NCBI RefSeq assembly: GCF_003034995.1
Contig: NZ_PZKF01000011.1
Span: 25,731 to 89,730, forward strand
Length of the DNA: 64,000 nt
Direction of reading: 5' to 3'
DNA from: Phaeovulum veldkampii DSM 11550
GTDB taxonomy: Bacteria; Pseudomonadota; Alphaproteobacteria; Rhodobacterales; Rhodobacteraceae
Shown here: in pieces, positions 35,172 to 45,505 of the stretch
How positions within the stretch are numbered: the stretch's first letter is position 1
Layout of the letters: each line of letters opens with the position of its first letter
Program-made: the position numbers and the translations under genes
The notes under the pieces: model-generated
Database searches by the model: none
Told to the model about the DNA's origin: nothing
Seen by the model: the letters and a program-made list of their open reading frames with translations, nothing else

Positions 35172-35430
35172 GGTCTTTCCTCTGCGCAAGCCCCTCGGGG
35201 CCAAAGATCGAGACAATATTCAAAAGCGTCCAGCCCGCGCGATCAAGCCGCGGCGCCAGTGCGCGCGCGGCGGCCTGACGCGATCCGCAGGCCGCATCGG
35301 GCAGTTCGGCCACGCCGTAATGCAGCCGCAGCGCACCATCATCCTGCTTGGCCTTGTAATCGGCAAAGCAGCCTGCGCCTGCGGGGGCGGCGGCAAAAGC
35401 CAGTGAAAGGGCATAGACGAGCGTTTTCAT
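35143..35430 (-). CDS. Small exported protein, hypothetical
   Basis: A 95-aa protein with a signal peptide (MKTLVYALSLAFAAAPAGAG) followed by a 75-residue mature part with two cysteines (AGCFADY, AACGSRQ). The centre HYGVAELP-DAACGSRQAAARALAPRL and end GWTLLNIVSIFGPE look like a compact alpha/beta domain. Its 3' end overlaps the membrane winged-helix gene, so it could be a periplasmic partner sensed by that protein. No family is recognised. ATG 35430 is chosen because the signal peptide starts there. Confidence 0.65.
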   Translation of the reverse strand: MKTLVYALSLAFAAAPAGAGCFADYKAKQDDGALRLHYGVAELPDAACGSRQAAARALAPRLDRAGWTLLNIVSIFGPEGLAQRKDRAGPFFLRY

Positions 35431-35607
35431 GCCCAGACCCTGCGCCGAGTTCCGCCGATATTCAATAGCTCCACCATGCGCAGGCTGTTTGCCCGGCATG
35501 CTATCGGATAGCAGAGGGCTGTTATTGCCTTGCCGGGCGGGCCGGACCCATGTTCGGGCAATCGAGCCCGGCAGGCCACCGCCCGCCGCCGCATCCCGGA
35601 GAACGCC

Positions 35608-36087
35608 ATGAAACGTCTTATCACCCTGACCGCCGCTGCTGTAATCGCGCTGACCAGCTTTGCCGCCACACCCGCTGCCGCGCTCAGTGACCGGGAGCGT
35701 GACGCACTGGGGATCGTTGCCGGGGTTGTCGTGCTGGGCACGATCCTGAACAGCGCCGACAACGACCGCGTCCGCGATGATCGCCGCGGCTATACCACCC
35801 AGGCCGATTACGATTATTACAACAAACGCGACAACCGCTTTGATGACGACCGTCGCGGCAAGCCGAGGGCCGACCGTCGCAAGGTCATTCCGGGCGAATG
35901 CGTCTCAAGGGTGCGCACCCGCAATGGTATGCGCGATGTCGCGTTCGAACGCTGCCTGTCGCGCGAGGGCTTTAACCGCCGTCTGCCGCAGGATTGCGCC
36001 TTCAACATCCGCACCGACCGGGGTGTTCGCACCGTCTATGGCGCGCAGTGCCTGCGCAACGAAGGCTATCGGATCGGTCGCCACTGA
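35608..36087 (+). CDS. Exported hypothetical protein with a low-complexity linker
   Basis: A 159-aa protein. A signal peptide (LITLTAAAVIALTSFAATP) is followed by SDRERDALGIVAGVVVLGTI, a second hydrophobic stretch that may be a membrane anchor. A basic/acidic linker rich in D, R and Y comes next. The C-terminal 65 residues have four cysteines (GECVSR, ERCLSR, QDCAFN, AQCLRN), likely two disulfides in a small periplasmic domain. It ends 35 bp before a canonical terminator, so it is probably monocistronic. I do not recognise a function. Confidence 0.75.
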   Translation: MKRLITLTAAAVIALTSFAATPAAALSDRERDALGIVAGVVVLGTILNSADNDRVRDDRRGYTTQADYDYYNKRDNRFDDDRRGKPRADRRKVIPGECVSRVRTRNGMRDVAFERCLSREGFNRRLPQDCAFNIRTDRGVRTVYGAQCLRNEGYRIGRH

Positions 36088-36122
36088 CACACGGGCAGAG
36101 CGGCAAAGCCGCCGGGCAGCAG

Positions 36123-36149
36123 GGCGGGGGTGCAAACCCCCGCCTTTTT
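36123..36149 (+). terminator. Rho-independent terminator
   Basis: A 9-bp stem (GGCGGGGGT/ACCCCCGCC), GCAA loop, then TTTTT. It ends the exported hypothetical protein transcript and insulates rnhB. Confidence 0.9.
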
Positions 36150-36186
36150 CATTGCGCAGCGCAATTGTTTCACGCTTTGTGCGGCC

Positions 36187-36820
36187 ATGACACCTGAGCC
36201 AGATCTTGCGTTTGAAACCGCCGCGCAGTTGCGCGGGCTGGCCCGCGTGGCTGGCGTCGACGAGGTGGGCCGCGGGCCGCTGTGCGGCCCCGTCACGGCG
36301 GCAGCGGTGGTGCTGGATCCCGCGCGCATTCCGCAGGGCCTGAACGACAGCAAGAAGCTGACCGCGACGCGGCGTGAACGGCTGGCGGCCGAGATACTGG
36401 CCTGCGCCGATTGCAGCATCGCCCATGCCAGCGTCGAAGAAATCGATCGGCTGAACATCCTGCAAGCCGCGCATCTGGCGATGTGCCGGGCGGTGGCAGG
36501 GCTGCGCCTGCGCCCCGATCATGTGCTGATCGACGGCAACCGCATCCCGCGCGATCTGGGCCTGTCGGCCGAGGCGGTGGTCAAGGGCGATGCCCGCGCG
36601 CTGTCGATCGCCGCCGCCTCGATCATCGCCAAGGTGGCGCGGGATGCGATCATGGTGGATTTGGCGCAACAGCATCCCGGTTATGGCTGGGAAAAGAACG
36701 CCGGATACCCCACGCCCGACCATCTGGCGGCACTTCTAAATCTTGGTGTCACCCCGCACCATAGGCGGTCGTTCGCGCCGGTGCACAAGATGTTGTATCA
36801 AGATAAATCTATAACCTCTT

Positions 36821-36822
<2 letters not shown>
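36187..36822 (+). CDS. rnhB: Ribonuclease HII
   Basis: A 211-aa endonuclease that cuts RNA in RNA/DNA hybrids and at misincorporated ribonucleotides. The catalytic acidic residues are in [13 protein letters not shown] (DE), HVLIDGN (D) and the [20 protein letters not shown] segment (D). The length and the PVHKMLY end are normal for the family. It begins after the upstream terminator, and its stop codon TGA overlaps the first GANTC site of the ccrM promoter region. Its placement directly upstream of ccrM is common in this bacterial family. Confidence 0.95.
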
Positions 36823-38033
<1,211 letters not shown>

Positions 38034-38080
38034 CATTTCCTTACCGCCGGTGCCTGTGGTCTGCCGCAGGCGCAGCCTTG

Positions 38081-38110
38081 CCCCGCCGTGATCTCACGGC
38101 GGGGTCTTTT
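38081..38110 (+). terminator. Rho-independent terminator of ccrM
   Basis: Stem CCCCGCCGTGA/TCACGGCGGGG with a very small loop, followed by TCTTTT. It lies between the convergent ccrM and alkane monooxygenase genes. Confidence 0.85.
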
Positions 38111-38120
38111 GTTGCAGCGG

Positions 38121-39263
38121 TCAGACCACCCCGGCAGGCATCGGCAGGGTGCCGCGGTTATAGGGCTTCCAGTCGGTGATTTCGGGGTAATGCTTGCGCC
38201 GCCAGTCGCGCACCCGCGGGTTCATCCGCCGCCGCCACAAGGGCGGGATCATCGCCAGCGTCGTCATCGCCGGATAGCCCAGCGGCAGTTGCGGCGCCTC
38301 GTCAGGGCCATAGGTCTGCAACAGGGGAAAGCGCCGGTCGGGTTTGTAATGATGGTCCGAATGACGTTGCAGGTTGATCAGCAGCCAGTTCGAAGCGGTA
38401 TGGCTGGCGTTCCAGCTATGCCGCGGCAGGACATGTTCATATTTCCCCTCGCCCAGATGCGCGCGGGTCAGCCCGTAATGTTCGACGTAATTGGTCAGCT
38501 CCAACTGCCAGACGGCGACAAGCGCCTGAAACATGAACAGCGTGACCCCGGTGGCGCCGCCCAGCGCCCAAGCCAGCGTCAGCATCGCCAGTTGCAGGCC
38601 CGCATAGCGCCAGAACGGGTTTTTCGGGTGCAGCGGCCCGCGGCCCACGCGTTTCAGCATCGCCACCTCGGCCCGCCAGGCCGAACCGGGGCCTTGGGTC
38701 AGCTGGCGCCAGAAATAGCGGTGAAAGCCCTCGTTATAGCGCGCCGTCGCGGTGTCGCGCGGGGTGCCGACATGGGGATGATGCACCAGCATGTGTTCCG
38801 ACCGGAAATGACTGTAAAGCACCGAGGACAGCAGCAGATCGCCCAGCCAGCGTTCCAGCCGGTTGCGTTGGTGGAACAGTTCGTGGGAATAGACAATCCC
38901 GATCGTGCCCGAGATCACGCCCACCCCGAAAAACAGCGCAATGGTTTCGGGCGTGCCCAGATGGTCGCTGTGCGTTACCCACCAGATCATTGAAAAGATG
39001 GTCAGAAACTGAACCGGAAACCAGATCAGGGTGATCAGCCGATACCAGAACAGATCCTGTTCCGGTGTCTCGGGGTCGGGGTTGTCTTCGTTGCGGCCCA
39101 GGATCGCATCCAGCACCGTCACCGAAAACCAGCCATAGACGGGCAGCAAAAGCGTGGTCCACCCGCCCGCCACCGCGCCCAGGATGGCCAGCGGGATCAT
39201 CCCCAGCGACAGCCAGAATGGCAGCGCGCGGGCAGGTTTGCGGATTTCGTCGCGCGAGGACAT
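38121..39263 (-). CDS. alkB: Alkane 1-monooxygenase (AlkB-type)
   Basis: A 380-aa membrane non-haem diiron hydroxylase that oxidises medium-chain alkanes to 1-alkanols. The histidine boxes are visible: HELFHQRN (about residue 128), HMLVHHPHVGTPRD (about 160), NYVEHYGL (about 261) and LQRHSDHHYKPD (about 300). Five to six TM helices precede and separate them. Electrons normally come from a rubredoxin and its reductase, which are not adjacent; a ferredoxin/rubredoxin-reductase-like gene lies 21 kb away at 60175. It stands alone on the minus strand, with no AlkS-like regulator beside it. Confidence 0.92.
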   Translation of the reverse strand: MSSRDEIRKPARALPFWLSLGMIPLAILGAVAGGWTTLLLPVYGWFSVTVLDAILGRNEDNPDPETPEQDLFWYRLITLIWFPVQFLTIFSMIWWVTHSDHLGTPETIALFFGVGVISGTIGIVYSHELFHQRNRLERWLGDLLLSSVLYSHFRSEHMLVHHPHVGTPRDTATARYNEGFHRYFWRQLTQGPGSAWRAEVAMLKRVGRGPLHPKNPFWRYAGLQLAMLTLAWALGGATGVTLFMFQALVAVWQLELTNYVEHYGLTRAHLGEGKYEHVLPRHSWNASHTASNWLLINLQRHSDHHYKPDRRFPLLQTYGPDEAPQLPLGYPAMTTLAMIPPLWRRRMNPRVRDWRRKHYPEITDWKPYNRGTLPMPAGVV

Positions 39264-39308
39264 GGCACACCTTCGGGCAGGTTGCGGATGGGGCGAAAGA
39301 ATACGCGC

Positions 39309-40406
39309 CTAGGGGTTGCGCGCAATCGGCACGGCTGCGTCACTTTGCGCCGCGTCGTCAAGCTCCACCTGCGCCGCATCCCAGACCTTGCGCATCAGCG
39401 TGGGCAGCGCGGCGGGGCGGAAATCGGCCGCCGGAACAAAGGCGCCGCGGGCGGGGGCCGCCGTGGCGCCGACCTTGGCCAGATGCACCGCAAGGTGCAG
39501 GTGGAAATGGGTAAAGGTGTGGCGCACCCCCACCGGCGCGGGGCGCCAATGGGCCGCAATCGGCGGCGCCGGATCAGGCGCCTCGGCCCAGTCGGTGCCG
39601 GGAAAGCCGGGCATCCCGCCCAACAGGCCCTTGGGCGGGCGGGTTTCCAGCAGCACGGCGCCATCTGCGCGCCGCACGACATAGGCAATGCCCTGACGAG
39701 TGGGCTTTGCCGGCTTGGCGGACTTGCGCGGCAGGTCTGCGGCCATGCCCTGCACGCGCGCCGCGCAAAACCCCGCCAGCGGGCAGATGCCGCAGGCCGG
39801 CGCGCGCGGCGTGCAGATCGTGGCGCCCAGATCCATCATCGCCTGCGCATGATCGCCGGGCCGGTGCCGCGGTGTCAGCCGCGCGGCAAGCGCCGTCAGC
39901 GCGGGCTTGGCCCTGGGCAGCGGCTCGGGGTGGGCGAAGAGCCGGGCCACGACCCGTTCCACATTGCCATCGACCACCACCGCGGGTTCGTCCTGTGCGA
40001 TCGCGGCAATTGCGGCGGCGGTATAGGGGCCAATGCCCGGCAGGGCGCGCAACCCGGCCTCGGTTGCCGGAAACACCCCGCCATGATCGGCCGCAACCGC
40101 GCGGGCACAGGCCAGCAGGTTGCGCGCGCGGGCATAATAGCCCAACCCCGCCCAAGCCTCCATCACTGCGGCGTCGGGGGCTGCGGCCAGCGCCGCAACA
40201 TCGGGCCAAAGCGTTGTAAAGCGATGGAAATAGCTGCGCACCGCCGCCACCGTGGTTTGTTGCAGCATCACCTCGGACAGCCAGACCCGATACGGGTCTG
40301 GGCGCTTGCCCGCCGCCCGGTCGGCAGGCCCCACGCGCCAGGGCAGCACGCGGGCGTGGCGGTCATACCAGGCCAAAAGGGCTGCACCTGTCTCTGCGTC
40401 ACGCAA
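39309..40406 (-). CDS. mutY: A/G-specific adenine DNA glycosylase
   Basis: A 365-aa base-excision repair enzyme that removes adenine mispaired with 8-oxoguanine. Helix-hairpin-helix and catalytic Asp lie in LPGIGPYTAAAIAAIA and VVVDGNVERV; the 4Fe-4S cysteines follow the C-X6-C-X2-C-X5-C pattern in CTPRAPACGICPLAGFC. The C-terminal NUDIX-like domain (GGMPGFPGTDW; HTFTHFHLHL) recognises 8-oxoG. The start appears to be TTG 40406, with GGAGAG upstream; no ATG or GTG lies in frame before conserved residues. It diverges from the DciA-like gene. Confidence 0.94.
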   Translation of the reverse strand: MRDAETGAALLAWYDRHARVLPWRVGPADRAAGKRPDPYRVWLSEVMLQQTTVAAVRSYFHRFTTLWPDVAALAAAPDAAVMEAWAGLGYYARARNLLACARAVAADHGGVFPATEAGLRALPGIGPYTAAAIAAIAQDEPAVVVDGNVERVVARLFAHPEPLPRAKPALTALAARLTPRHRPGDHAQAMMDLGATICTPRAPACGICPLAGFCAARVQGMAADLPRKSAKPAKPTRQGIAYVVRRADGAVLLETRPPKGLLGGMPGFPGTDWAEAPDPAPPIAAHWRPAPVGVRHTFTHFHLHLAVHLAKVGATAAPARGAFVPAADFRPAALPTLMRKVWDAAQVELDDAAQSDAAVPIARNP

Positions 40407-40489
40407 TCTTTATGCTCTCCTGCCGTCCATTCCTCTGGCGTTGCCCGCCCGCCTGCCTAGAATAGCGGGCAGCGAGGGAAAAGACAGCG

Positions 40490-41041
40490 ATGACCCCGGA
40501 AAAACCCAGCCGCCGAATGCGCGGGTTCGAACCCGCCGCGGGCCTTCTGCGCGAGCGTATCCGCGCCGCGGGTGAAACGCGCGGCTTTGCGGTGTCGCGG
40601 CTGTTGACCCATTGGGCCGAGGTGGTGGGCGAAGATATCGCCGCCCGCACCCGCCCGGTAAAGGTGGGCTATGCCAAGGGCGGCTTTGGTGCCACACTGA
40701 CCTTGCTGACCACGGGTGCTGCCGCGCCGATGGTGCAGATGGACCTGCCGCGCATCCGCGACAAGGTGAATGCCTGTTACGGCTACAACGCCATTTCCCG
40801 CGTGGTGCTGACCCAGACCGCGCCGATGGGCTTTGCCGAGGGGCAGGCGCAATTCGCCTCTGCCCCGCGCCCTTCCCCCCCGGCACCCGACCCCGCCCTG
40901 CGCCGCAAGGCCGAGGCGACGGCGGGCGGCGTGGGCGACCCCGGCCTGCGGGCCGCGCTTGAACTGCTTGCAGAACATGTCCTATCCCGCGCCGCGACTG
41001 AACCCAGATCAAACATTGCGCCCGAGACGAAGAAAGGCTGA
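40490..41041 (+). CDS. DUF721 (DciA-like) protein
   Basis: A 183-aa protein. The DUF721 domain spans about residues 20-115 (FAVSRLLTHWAEVVGEDIAA; a KH-like fold). Members of the DciA group load or assist the replicative helicase DnaB in bacteria lacking DnaC; whether this member does so is inferred from family only. The C-terminal region is proline-rich, then a short helix (LRAALELLAEHVLSRA). It is 3 bp upstream of the DsbA-like gene and shares a transcript with it. Confidence 0.85.
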   Translation: MTPEKPSRRMRGFEPAAGLLRERIRAAGETRGFAVSRLLTHWAEVVGEDIAARTRPVKVGYAKGGFGATLTLLTTGAAAPMVQMDLPRIRDKVNACYGYNAISRVVLTQTAPMGFAEGQAQFASAPRPSPPAPDPALRRKAEATAGGVGDPGLRAALELLAEHVLSRAATEPRSNIAPETKKG

Positions 41042-41044
41042 CCG

Positions 41045-41716
41045 ATGACCAAACGCTCCATGCTGCCCTTTGCCGCGATTGCCGCGGGCGCGATGCTGAT
41101 TGCAGGCGGGCTGTGGGTGTCATCCGCCCCGCAATCGGGCATGACCCTTGCCGCCGTGGCCCAGGAGGCGCGCGCCGTGGGCGAGGCCGCCGCCCTGCCC
41201 GACATGGTCATGGGCCAGCAAGACGCGCCGGTGACAATCATCGAATACGCCTCTTACACCTGTTCGCATTGCGCGAATTTCCATGAAACGGTGCTGGCGC
41301 CGCTGAAGGCGGAATATATCGACACCGGCAAGGTGAAGTTCATCCACCGCGAGGTGTATTTCGACAAGTTCGGGCTTTGGGCCGGGATGATCGCAAGCTG
41401 CGTCGGCCCCGAGAAATACTATCCGGTTTCGGGCATGATCTATGACACGCAGGCCGACTGGATCGGCGACGGCAAGGAGGCCACGATCTCGGCCAACCTG
41501 CGCAAGATCGGGCTGAAGGCCGGGCTGACCGGGGACCAGGTCGAGGCCTGCCTGAACGACATGGACCGCGCGCAGGCGATGGTGGCCAGCTATCAGCAAA
41601 AGGCCGGGGCTGACGGCATCGACGCCACGCCGACGCTGATCATCAACGGCACCAAGCATTCGAACATGGGCTATGACGCGCTGAAAAAGATCATCGACGC
41701 CGAACTGGCCAAGTGA
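41045..41716 (+). CDS. DsbA-family thiol:disulfide oxidoreductase
   Basis: A 223-aa exported thioredoxin-fold protein. After a signal peptide or anchor (AAIAAGAMLIAGGLWVSSA), the domain starts at LPDMVMGQQDAPVTIIEYAS. The redox site is CSHC (YTCSHCANFH), and the cis-proline loop is ATPTLIING. It would form or rearrange disulfide bonds in periplasmic proteins. The structure is the short DsbA/BdbD-like type with a Thioredoxin_4 domain. It is co-transcribed with the DUF721 gene, and its stop overlaps the CoA-transferase start (TGATG). Confidence 0.92.
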   Translation: MTKRSMLPFAAIAAGAMLIAGGLWVSSAPQSGMTLAAVAQEARAVGEAAALPDMVMGQQDAPVTIIEYASYTCSHCANFHETVLAPLKAEYIDTGKVKFIHREVYFDKFGLWAGMIASCVGPEKYYPVSGMIYDTQADWIGDGKEATISANLRKIGLKAGLTGDQVEACLNDMDRAQAMVASYQQKAGADGIDATPTLIINGTKHSNMGYDALKKIIDAELAK

Positions 41717-42852
41717 TGACGCCGCTTTCGGGGCTGAAGGTCGTCGAACTGGCGCGCATCCTGGCTGGCCCTTGGGCTGGCCAGATTCTGGCCGATCTGG
41801 GCGCCGACGTCATCAAGGTCGAGGCACCCGAAGGTGACGATACCCGCCGCTGGGGTCCGCCCTTCCTGACCCATGAGGGCGAGGAGACCGCCGCCTATTT
41901 TCACGCCGCCAACCGCGGCAAGCGGTCTGTCACCTGCGATTTCCGCACCCCCGAGGGGCAGGCTTTCGTGCGCGATCTGGTGGCGGGCGCCGATGTGGTG
42001 ATCGAGAATTTCAAGGTGGGGGGGCTGGCGAAATACGGGCTGGATCACGCCAGCCTTGCCGCGCTGAACCCGCGGCTGATCTATTGTTCGGTCACCGGCT
42101 TTGGCCAGACCGGCCCCTATGCCCCGCGCGCGGGCTATGATTACATCATTCAGGGCATGTCGGGCCTGATGAGCGTGACCGGCGCCCCCGAGGGCCAGCC
42201 GCAAAAGGTGGGCGTAGCGGTGGTGGACATTTTCACCGGCATCTACGCCAGCACCGCGATTCTCGCCGCGCTGCATCAGCGCACCGTCACCGGGGCGGGC
42301 CAGCACATCGACATGGCGTTGTTTGATGTGGCAACCGCGATCATGGCCAATCAGGCGATGAACTATCTGGCCTCGGGCATGGCCCCGGCCCGGATGGGCA
42401 ATGCGCATCCCAACCTCGTGCCCTATGCGGTCTTTCCCTGCGCTGACGGGCATCTGATCCTTGCCGTGGGCAATGACGGGCAGTTTGCGCGGCTGTGCGC
42501 CGTGCTGGGTCTGGCCGGTCTGGCCCAGGCACCGGCCTATCGCACCAACGCCGACCGCATTGCCAACCGCGCCGCCCTGACCCAGGTGATTTCGGCCGTC
42601 ACCCGCGGCCGCGCCAAGGCCGACCTGCTGGCCGCCTGCGAAGCCGCGGGCGTGCCCGCCGGGCCGATCAACGACATGGCCGAGGTTTTTGCCGATCCGC
42701 AGATCATCGCGCGCGGGTTGCAGATCGCGCCGGGCGGCGTGCCGGGTGTTCGGCTGCCGGTGGTGTTTTCGGACGCCCGCCTTGCGCTTGACCGCCCCTC
42801 GCCGCGGCTGGGCCAGCATGATGCCGAGGTGCGGGCCGAACTGACCCGCTAA
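41716..42852 (+). CDS. CaiB/BaiF family (class III) CoA-transferase
   Basis: A 378-aa enzyme that moves CoA between carboxylic acids. Family features: the N-terminal [20 protein letters not shown] segment, [14 protein letters not shown], the [10 protein letters not shown] strand, [14 protein letters not shown] and the catalytic Asp in [13 protein letters not shown]. Substrates cannot be predicted (formyl-, carnitine- and succinyl-CoA branches look alike at this level). ATG 41716 overlaps the upstream stop. Its own stop overlaps that of convergent lpxK (42849-42852). Confidence 0.9.
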   Translation: MTPLSGLKVVELARILAGPWAGQILADLGADVIKVEAPEGDDTRRWGPPFLTHEGEETAAYFHAANRGKRSVTCDFRTPEGQAFVRDLVAGADVVIENFKVGGLAKYGLDHASLAALNPRLIYCSVTGFGQTGPYAPRAGYDYIIQGMSGLMSVTGAPEGQPQKVGVAVVDIFTGIYASTAILAALHQRTVTGAGQHIDMALFDVATAIMANQAMNYLASGMAPARMGNAHPNLVPYAVFPCADGHLILAVGNDGQFARLCAVLGLAGLAQAPAYRTNADRIANRAALTQVISAVTRGRAKADLLAACEAAGVPAGPINDMAEVFADPQIIARGLQIAPGGVPGVRLPVVFSDARLALDRPSPRLGQHDAEVRAELTR

Positions 42853-43844
42853 AGCCCGATCCGCGCCAGCGCGGCATCCAGTGGCGCCCAGTCGTCCAGG
42901 TGCAGCCGCACCGGCACCGTCAGCACCTTGGGCCGGAAGTTGGCGGGCAGGCGGGCCGCGTCCTTTTCGGTGGTGACCATCTGTGCCCCGATCAGCCGCG
43001 CCTCGGTTTCCAGCCGGGTCAGCAGGGCAGGGGCAAAGGGTTGGTGATCCTCAAGCGCCTCGGCGCGCACCACATCGGCGCCCAGATCGCGCAGCGTGGC
43101 AAAAAACTTTTCCGGGTGCCCGATCCCGGCAAAGGCCAGAACGCGCAGGCCCTGCCAGTCCATCCCGGTCTGCAATGGCTGAAGCCGCCCGGTCAGATGC
43201 GGCACGCCGATGGCCGCGCCCCAGCGCGCGGCAAAACCCGCCTGCGCGGGGGCAGCCCCGATCGACAGCACCAGATCGGCGCGCGCCAGCCCCGCCGCCA
43301 CCGGCTCGCGCAGCGGACCCGCGGGCAGGCACCGGCCATTGCCGAACCCCCGCGCGGCATCGACCACGACCAGCGCCAGATCCTTGGCCAGCGTCGGGTT
43401 CTGGTGCCCGTCGTCCAGAATGATGGCCTGTGCGCCTGCGGCCACCGCTGCCTGCGCCCCCGCGGCCCGGTCACGGGCAACCCAGGTCGGCGCAAAGGCT
43501 GCCAGCAGCAGCGGCTCGTCACCCACATCGGCGGCGCTGTGACCCAGTTCCAGCACCTGCACCGGCCCCGCCAGCCGCCCGCCGTGTCCGCGGCTGACCA
43601 CATGCGCGACCACCCCGCGCGCCGCCAGATGCTGCACCAGCGCAATCACCGTGGGCGTCTTGCCGGTGCCGCCCGCGTTGATATTGCCCACAGAAATCAC
43701 CGGCACACCCAGCCGCACGCCAGAAACCTGCGCCAGCCGCCGCGCCGTGCCCGCCGCATAGAGCGCACCCAAGGGCGCAAGCAGCCGTGCCTGCCAGCCG
43801 GGGGCCTCGGGCGAGGTGAACCAGAACGGGGGGGGCTGCATCAT
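42849..43844 (-). CDS. lpxK: Tetraacyldisaccharide 4'-kinase
   Basis: A 331-aa inner-membrane-associated kinase that phosphorylates the 4' position of the lipid A disaccharide. The N-terminal segment carries [20 protein letters not shown]; the P-loop is [17 protein letters not shown] and [13 protein letters not shown] follow, the latter being the conserved DDGxQ motif. It overlaps the upstream Kdo transferase gene by 4 bp (ATGA), placing two consecutive lipid A/core steps in one operon. Confidence 0.95.
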   Translation of the reverse strand: MMQPPPFWFTSPEAPGWQARLLAPLGALYAAGTARRLAQVSGVRLGVPVISVGNINAGGTGKTPTVIALVQHLAARGVVAHVVSRGHGGRLAGPVQVLELGHSAADVGDEPLLLAAFAPTWVARDRAAGAQAAVAAGAQAIILDDGHQNPTLAKDLALVVVDAARGFGNGRCLPAGPLREPVAAGLARADLVLSIGAAPAQAGFAARWGAAIGVPHLTGRLQPLQTGMDWQGLRVLAFAGIGHPEKFFATLRDLGADVVRAEALEDHQPFAPALLTRLETEARLIGAQMVTTEKDAARLPANFRPKVLTVPVRLHLDDWAPLDAALARIGL

Positions 43845-45115
43845 CGCTCCTCGGGCCGGGTTGCGGCATCCAGTGTGGCCAGCACGGCGCGCGCCGCCGC
43901 CTCGGCCGCGCCCGCCCCGACCGAAGTGACCGCCCAGGCGTTATGCGCCAGCGTTGCCACCTTGTCAGGCGCAATCAGGTCGGCCACCGCATCGGCCAGT
44001 GCCGCAGGCCCGGCTACCAGACGCACCGCCCGCGCCGCAGCCAGCCGCGCATAGGCGGCGCTGAACGGCGCCGTTCGCGGCCCCTGCACGATGGCCGAGC
44101 CCAGCGCCGCCGGCTCCAGCGGCGAACGGGTCGATCGCAGGCCACGCAACGTGCCGCCCATCCATGTCACCGGGGCCAGCCGATACCACAGGCCCAGTTC
44201 CGACATGTCTTCGGCGATCAGCACCTGAACATCGTCTTCGGGCTCTTCTTCTTGCGCGCGACTGGCGCAGATCAACCCCGACCCGGCGCAATGGGCGGCA
44301 ATGCTGTCGGCCAAGGTCGGCCGGTCGGGAACAAGGATCAGCAGCAGCCTGTGAGCATGGCGCAGCGCATGAATATGGGCTGACAGCACCCATTCGGCCT
44401 CGGCCTCGGGCACCCCCACGGCAAGCCAGACGGGGCGGGCATGCAACAGCGTCGCCAGCGCGGCGCGTTCGGCCTCGGTGCAGGGCATCGGGTCGGCCAC
44501 CTCGGCCATCGGGCCGGTCACCTCGATACGGTCGGGCGCCACGCCAAGCTGGCGCAGCGCATCCTCGCTGGCCTGATCCTGCACGAGTATCTGGCGAAAT
44601 CGGCCCAGAAGCCGGCGCAGGCGGCGCTGCCGGAACGGATGCAGCCAGCTTGCGCGGGTCTCAAGCGCGGGGCCAGCCTCGGCCCGCTCATCGGTTGCGG
44701 CGGGGCTGCCCTGTCGGCCCCAGCGCCGCCCCCGCACAGGCGGCGCCAGCCGGGCATCGGCCAGCACCAGCGCCGCCCCCGCGCGGGTGGCCGCGTCGAT
44801 GATATCCGGCGGCAGGGCCGAACCCAGAAGCACCACCAGATCGGGGCGCGCGGTTGTCAGAAAGGACCGGAGCCTGCGCCGCCCCGCATCGGGCGGCGGC
44901 GCCTCGGCGGTGGCTTCGGCAAGGGCGGCAACCTCGGACATGGCCCCCGGCGCGCTGATGAACAGCCGCACACCGGGGCGCAACCGCCGCACCTGACGGG
45001 CCAGTTCGACCAGCCCCGTCACCGCCTCGGGGCGCAGGGCGCAAAGCCACAGCCCCGGCTCCGCGGGGGGCTGCCCGGCAATGATCCTCAGCGACGGGGC
45101 GATGGGCAAGGCCAT
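43841..45115 (-). CDS. kdtA: 3-deoxy-D-manno-octulosonic acid transferase
   Basis: A 424-aa GT-B enzyme that adds Kdo to lipid A precursor. The N-terminal half has the KdtA-type domain ([19 protein letters not shown], with a Glu where the catalytic acid is expected; [20 protein letters not shown]). The C-terminal half has [28 protein letters not shown], the MGGTL nucleotide-binding loop and [14 protein letters not shown]. It lacks the usual N-terminal TM anchor, and the sequence diverges from the enterobacterial enzyme. The operon context (DUF4170 upstream, lpxK downstream) is what makes the call firm. ATG 45115 begins after non-coding-like sequence. Confidence 0.88.
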   Translation of the reverse strand: MALPIAPSLRIIAGQPPAEPGLWLCALRPEAVTGLVELARQVRRLRPGVRLFISAPGAMSEVAALAEATAEAPPPDAGRRRLRSFLTTARPDLVVLLGSALPPDIIDAATRAGAALVLADARLAPPVRGRRWGRQGSPAATDERAEAGPALETRASWLHPFRQRRLRRLLGRFRQILVQDQASEDALRQLGVAPDRIEVTGPMAEVADPMPCTEAERAALATLLHARPVWLAVGVPEAEAEWVLSAHIHALRHAHRLLLILVPDRPTLADSIAAHCAGSGLICASRAQEEEPEDDVQVLIAEDMSELGLWYRLAPVTWMGGTLRGLRSTRSPLEPAALGSAIVQGPRTAPFSAAYARLAAARAVRLVAGPAALADAVADLIAPDKVATLAHNAWAVTSVGAGAAEAAARAVLATLDAATRPEER

Positions 45116-45128
45116 GGCCGGGGCGGCG

Positions 45129-45374
45129 TCAGCCGTCAAGCTCCTCGGTCGCGCTGGCGGCCTGTTCCTCGTCGCGCAGCCGGTGCAGATGGGCGATGAA
45201 ATAGCGCGTATGGGCGTTGTCCACCGTGCGCTGCGCCTCGGCCTTCCAGGCGGCATGGGCCGTGGCATAGTCGGGGAAGATGCCGACGATATGGATGGCG
45301 TTCACATCCTTGAACTCGGTGCGGCTCGGATCGACCAGATCGCCGCCGAAAACGAGGTGAAGGCGCTGGGGCAT
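45129..45374 (-). CDS. DUF4170 family small protein
   Basis: An 81-aa cytoplasmic protein that matches DUF4170: LVFGGDLVDPSRTEFKD, HIVGIFPDYATAHAAWKAEA and a C-terminal RYFIAHLHRLRDE. Its role is unknown, but it commonly sits directly upstream of kdtA and lpxK in alphaproteobacteria, which suggests a link to lipopolysaccharide assembly. It is 13 bp upstream of kdtA and is probably the first gene of that operon. Confidence 0.88.
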   Translation of the reverse strand: MPQRLHLVFGGDLVDPSRTEFKDVNAIHIVGIFPDYATAHAAWKAEAQRTVDNAHTRYFIAHLHRLRDEEQAASATEELDG

Positions 45375-45505
45375 GTGGGCTCCTGTCGGTCAAGGGTTGC
45401 GCGGGCCGACCCTAAGCCAAGCCGCCCGCAGGCTCAAGCGGATCGGACTGTTGTGCCCCTGCGGAACGGCTTTTCCTGCGCCGCAGCAAAGAGTATCGGA
45501 AGAGC

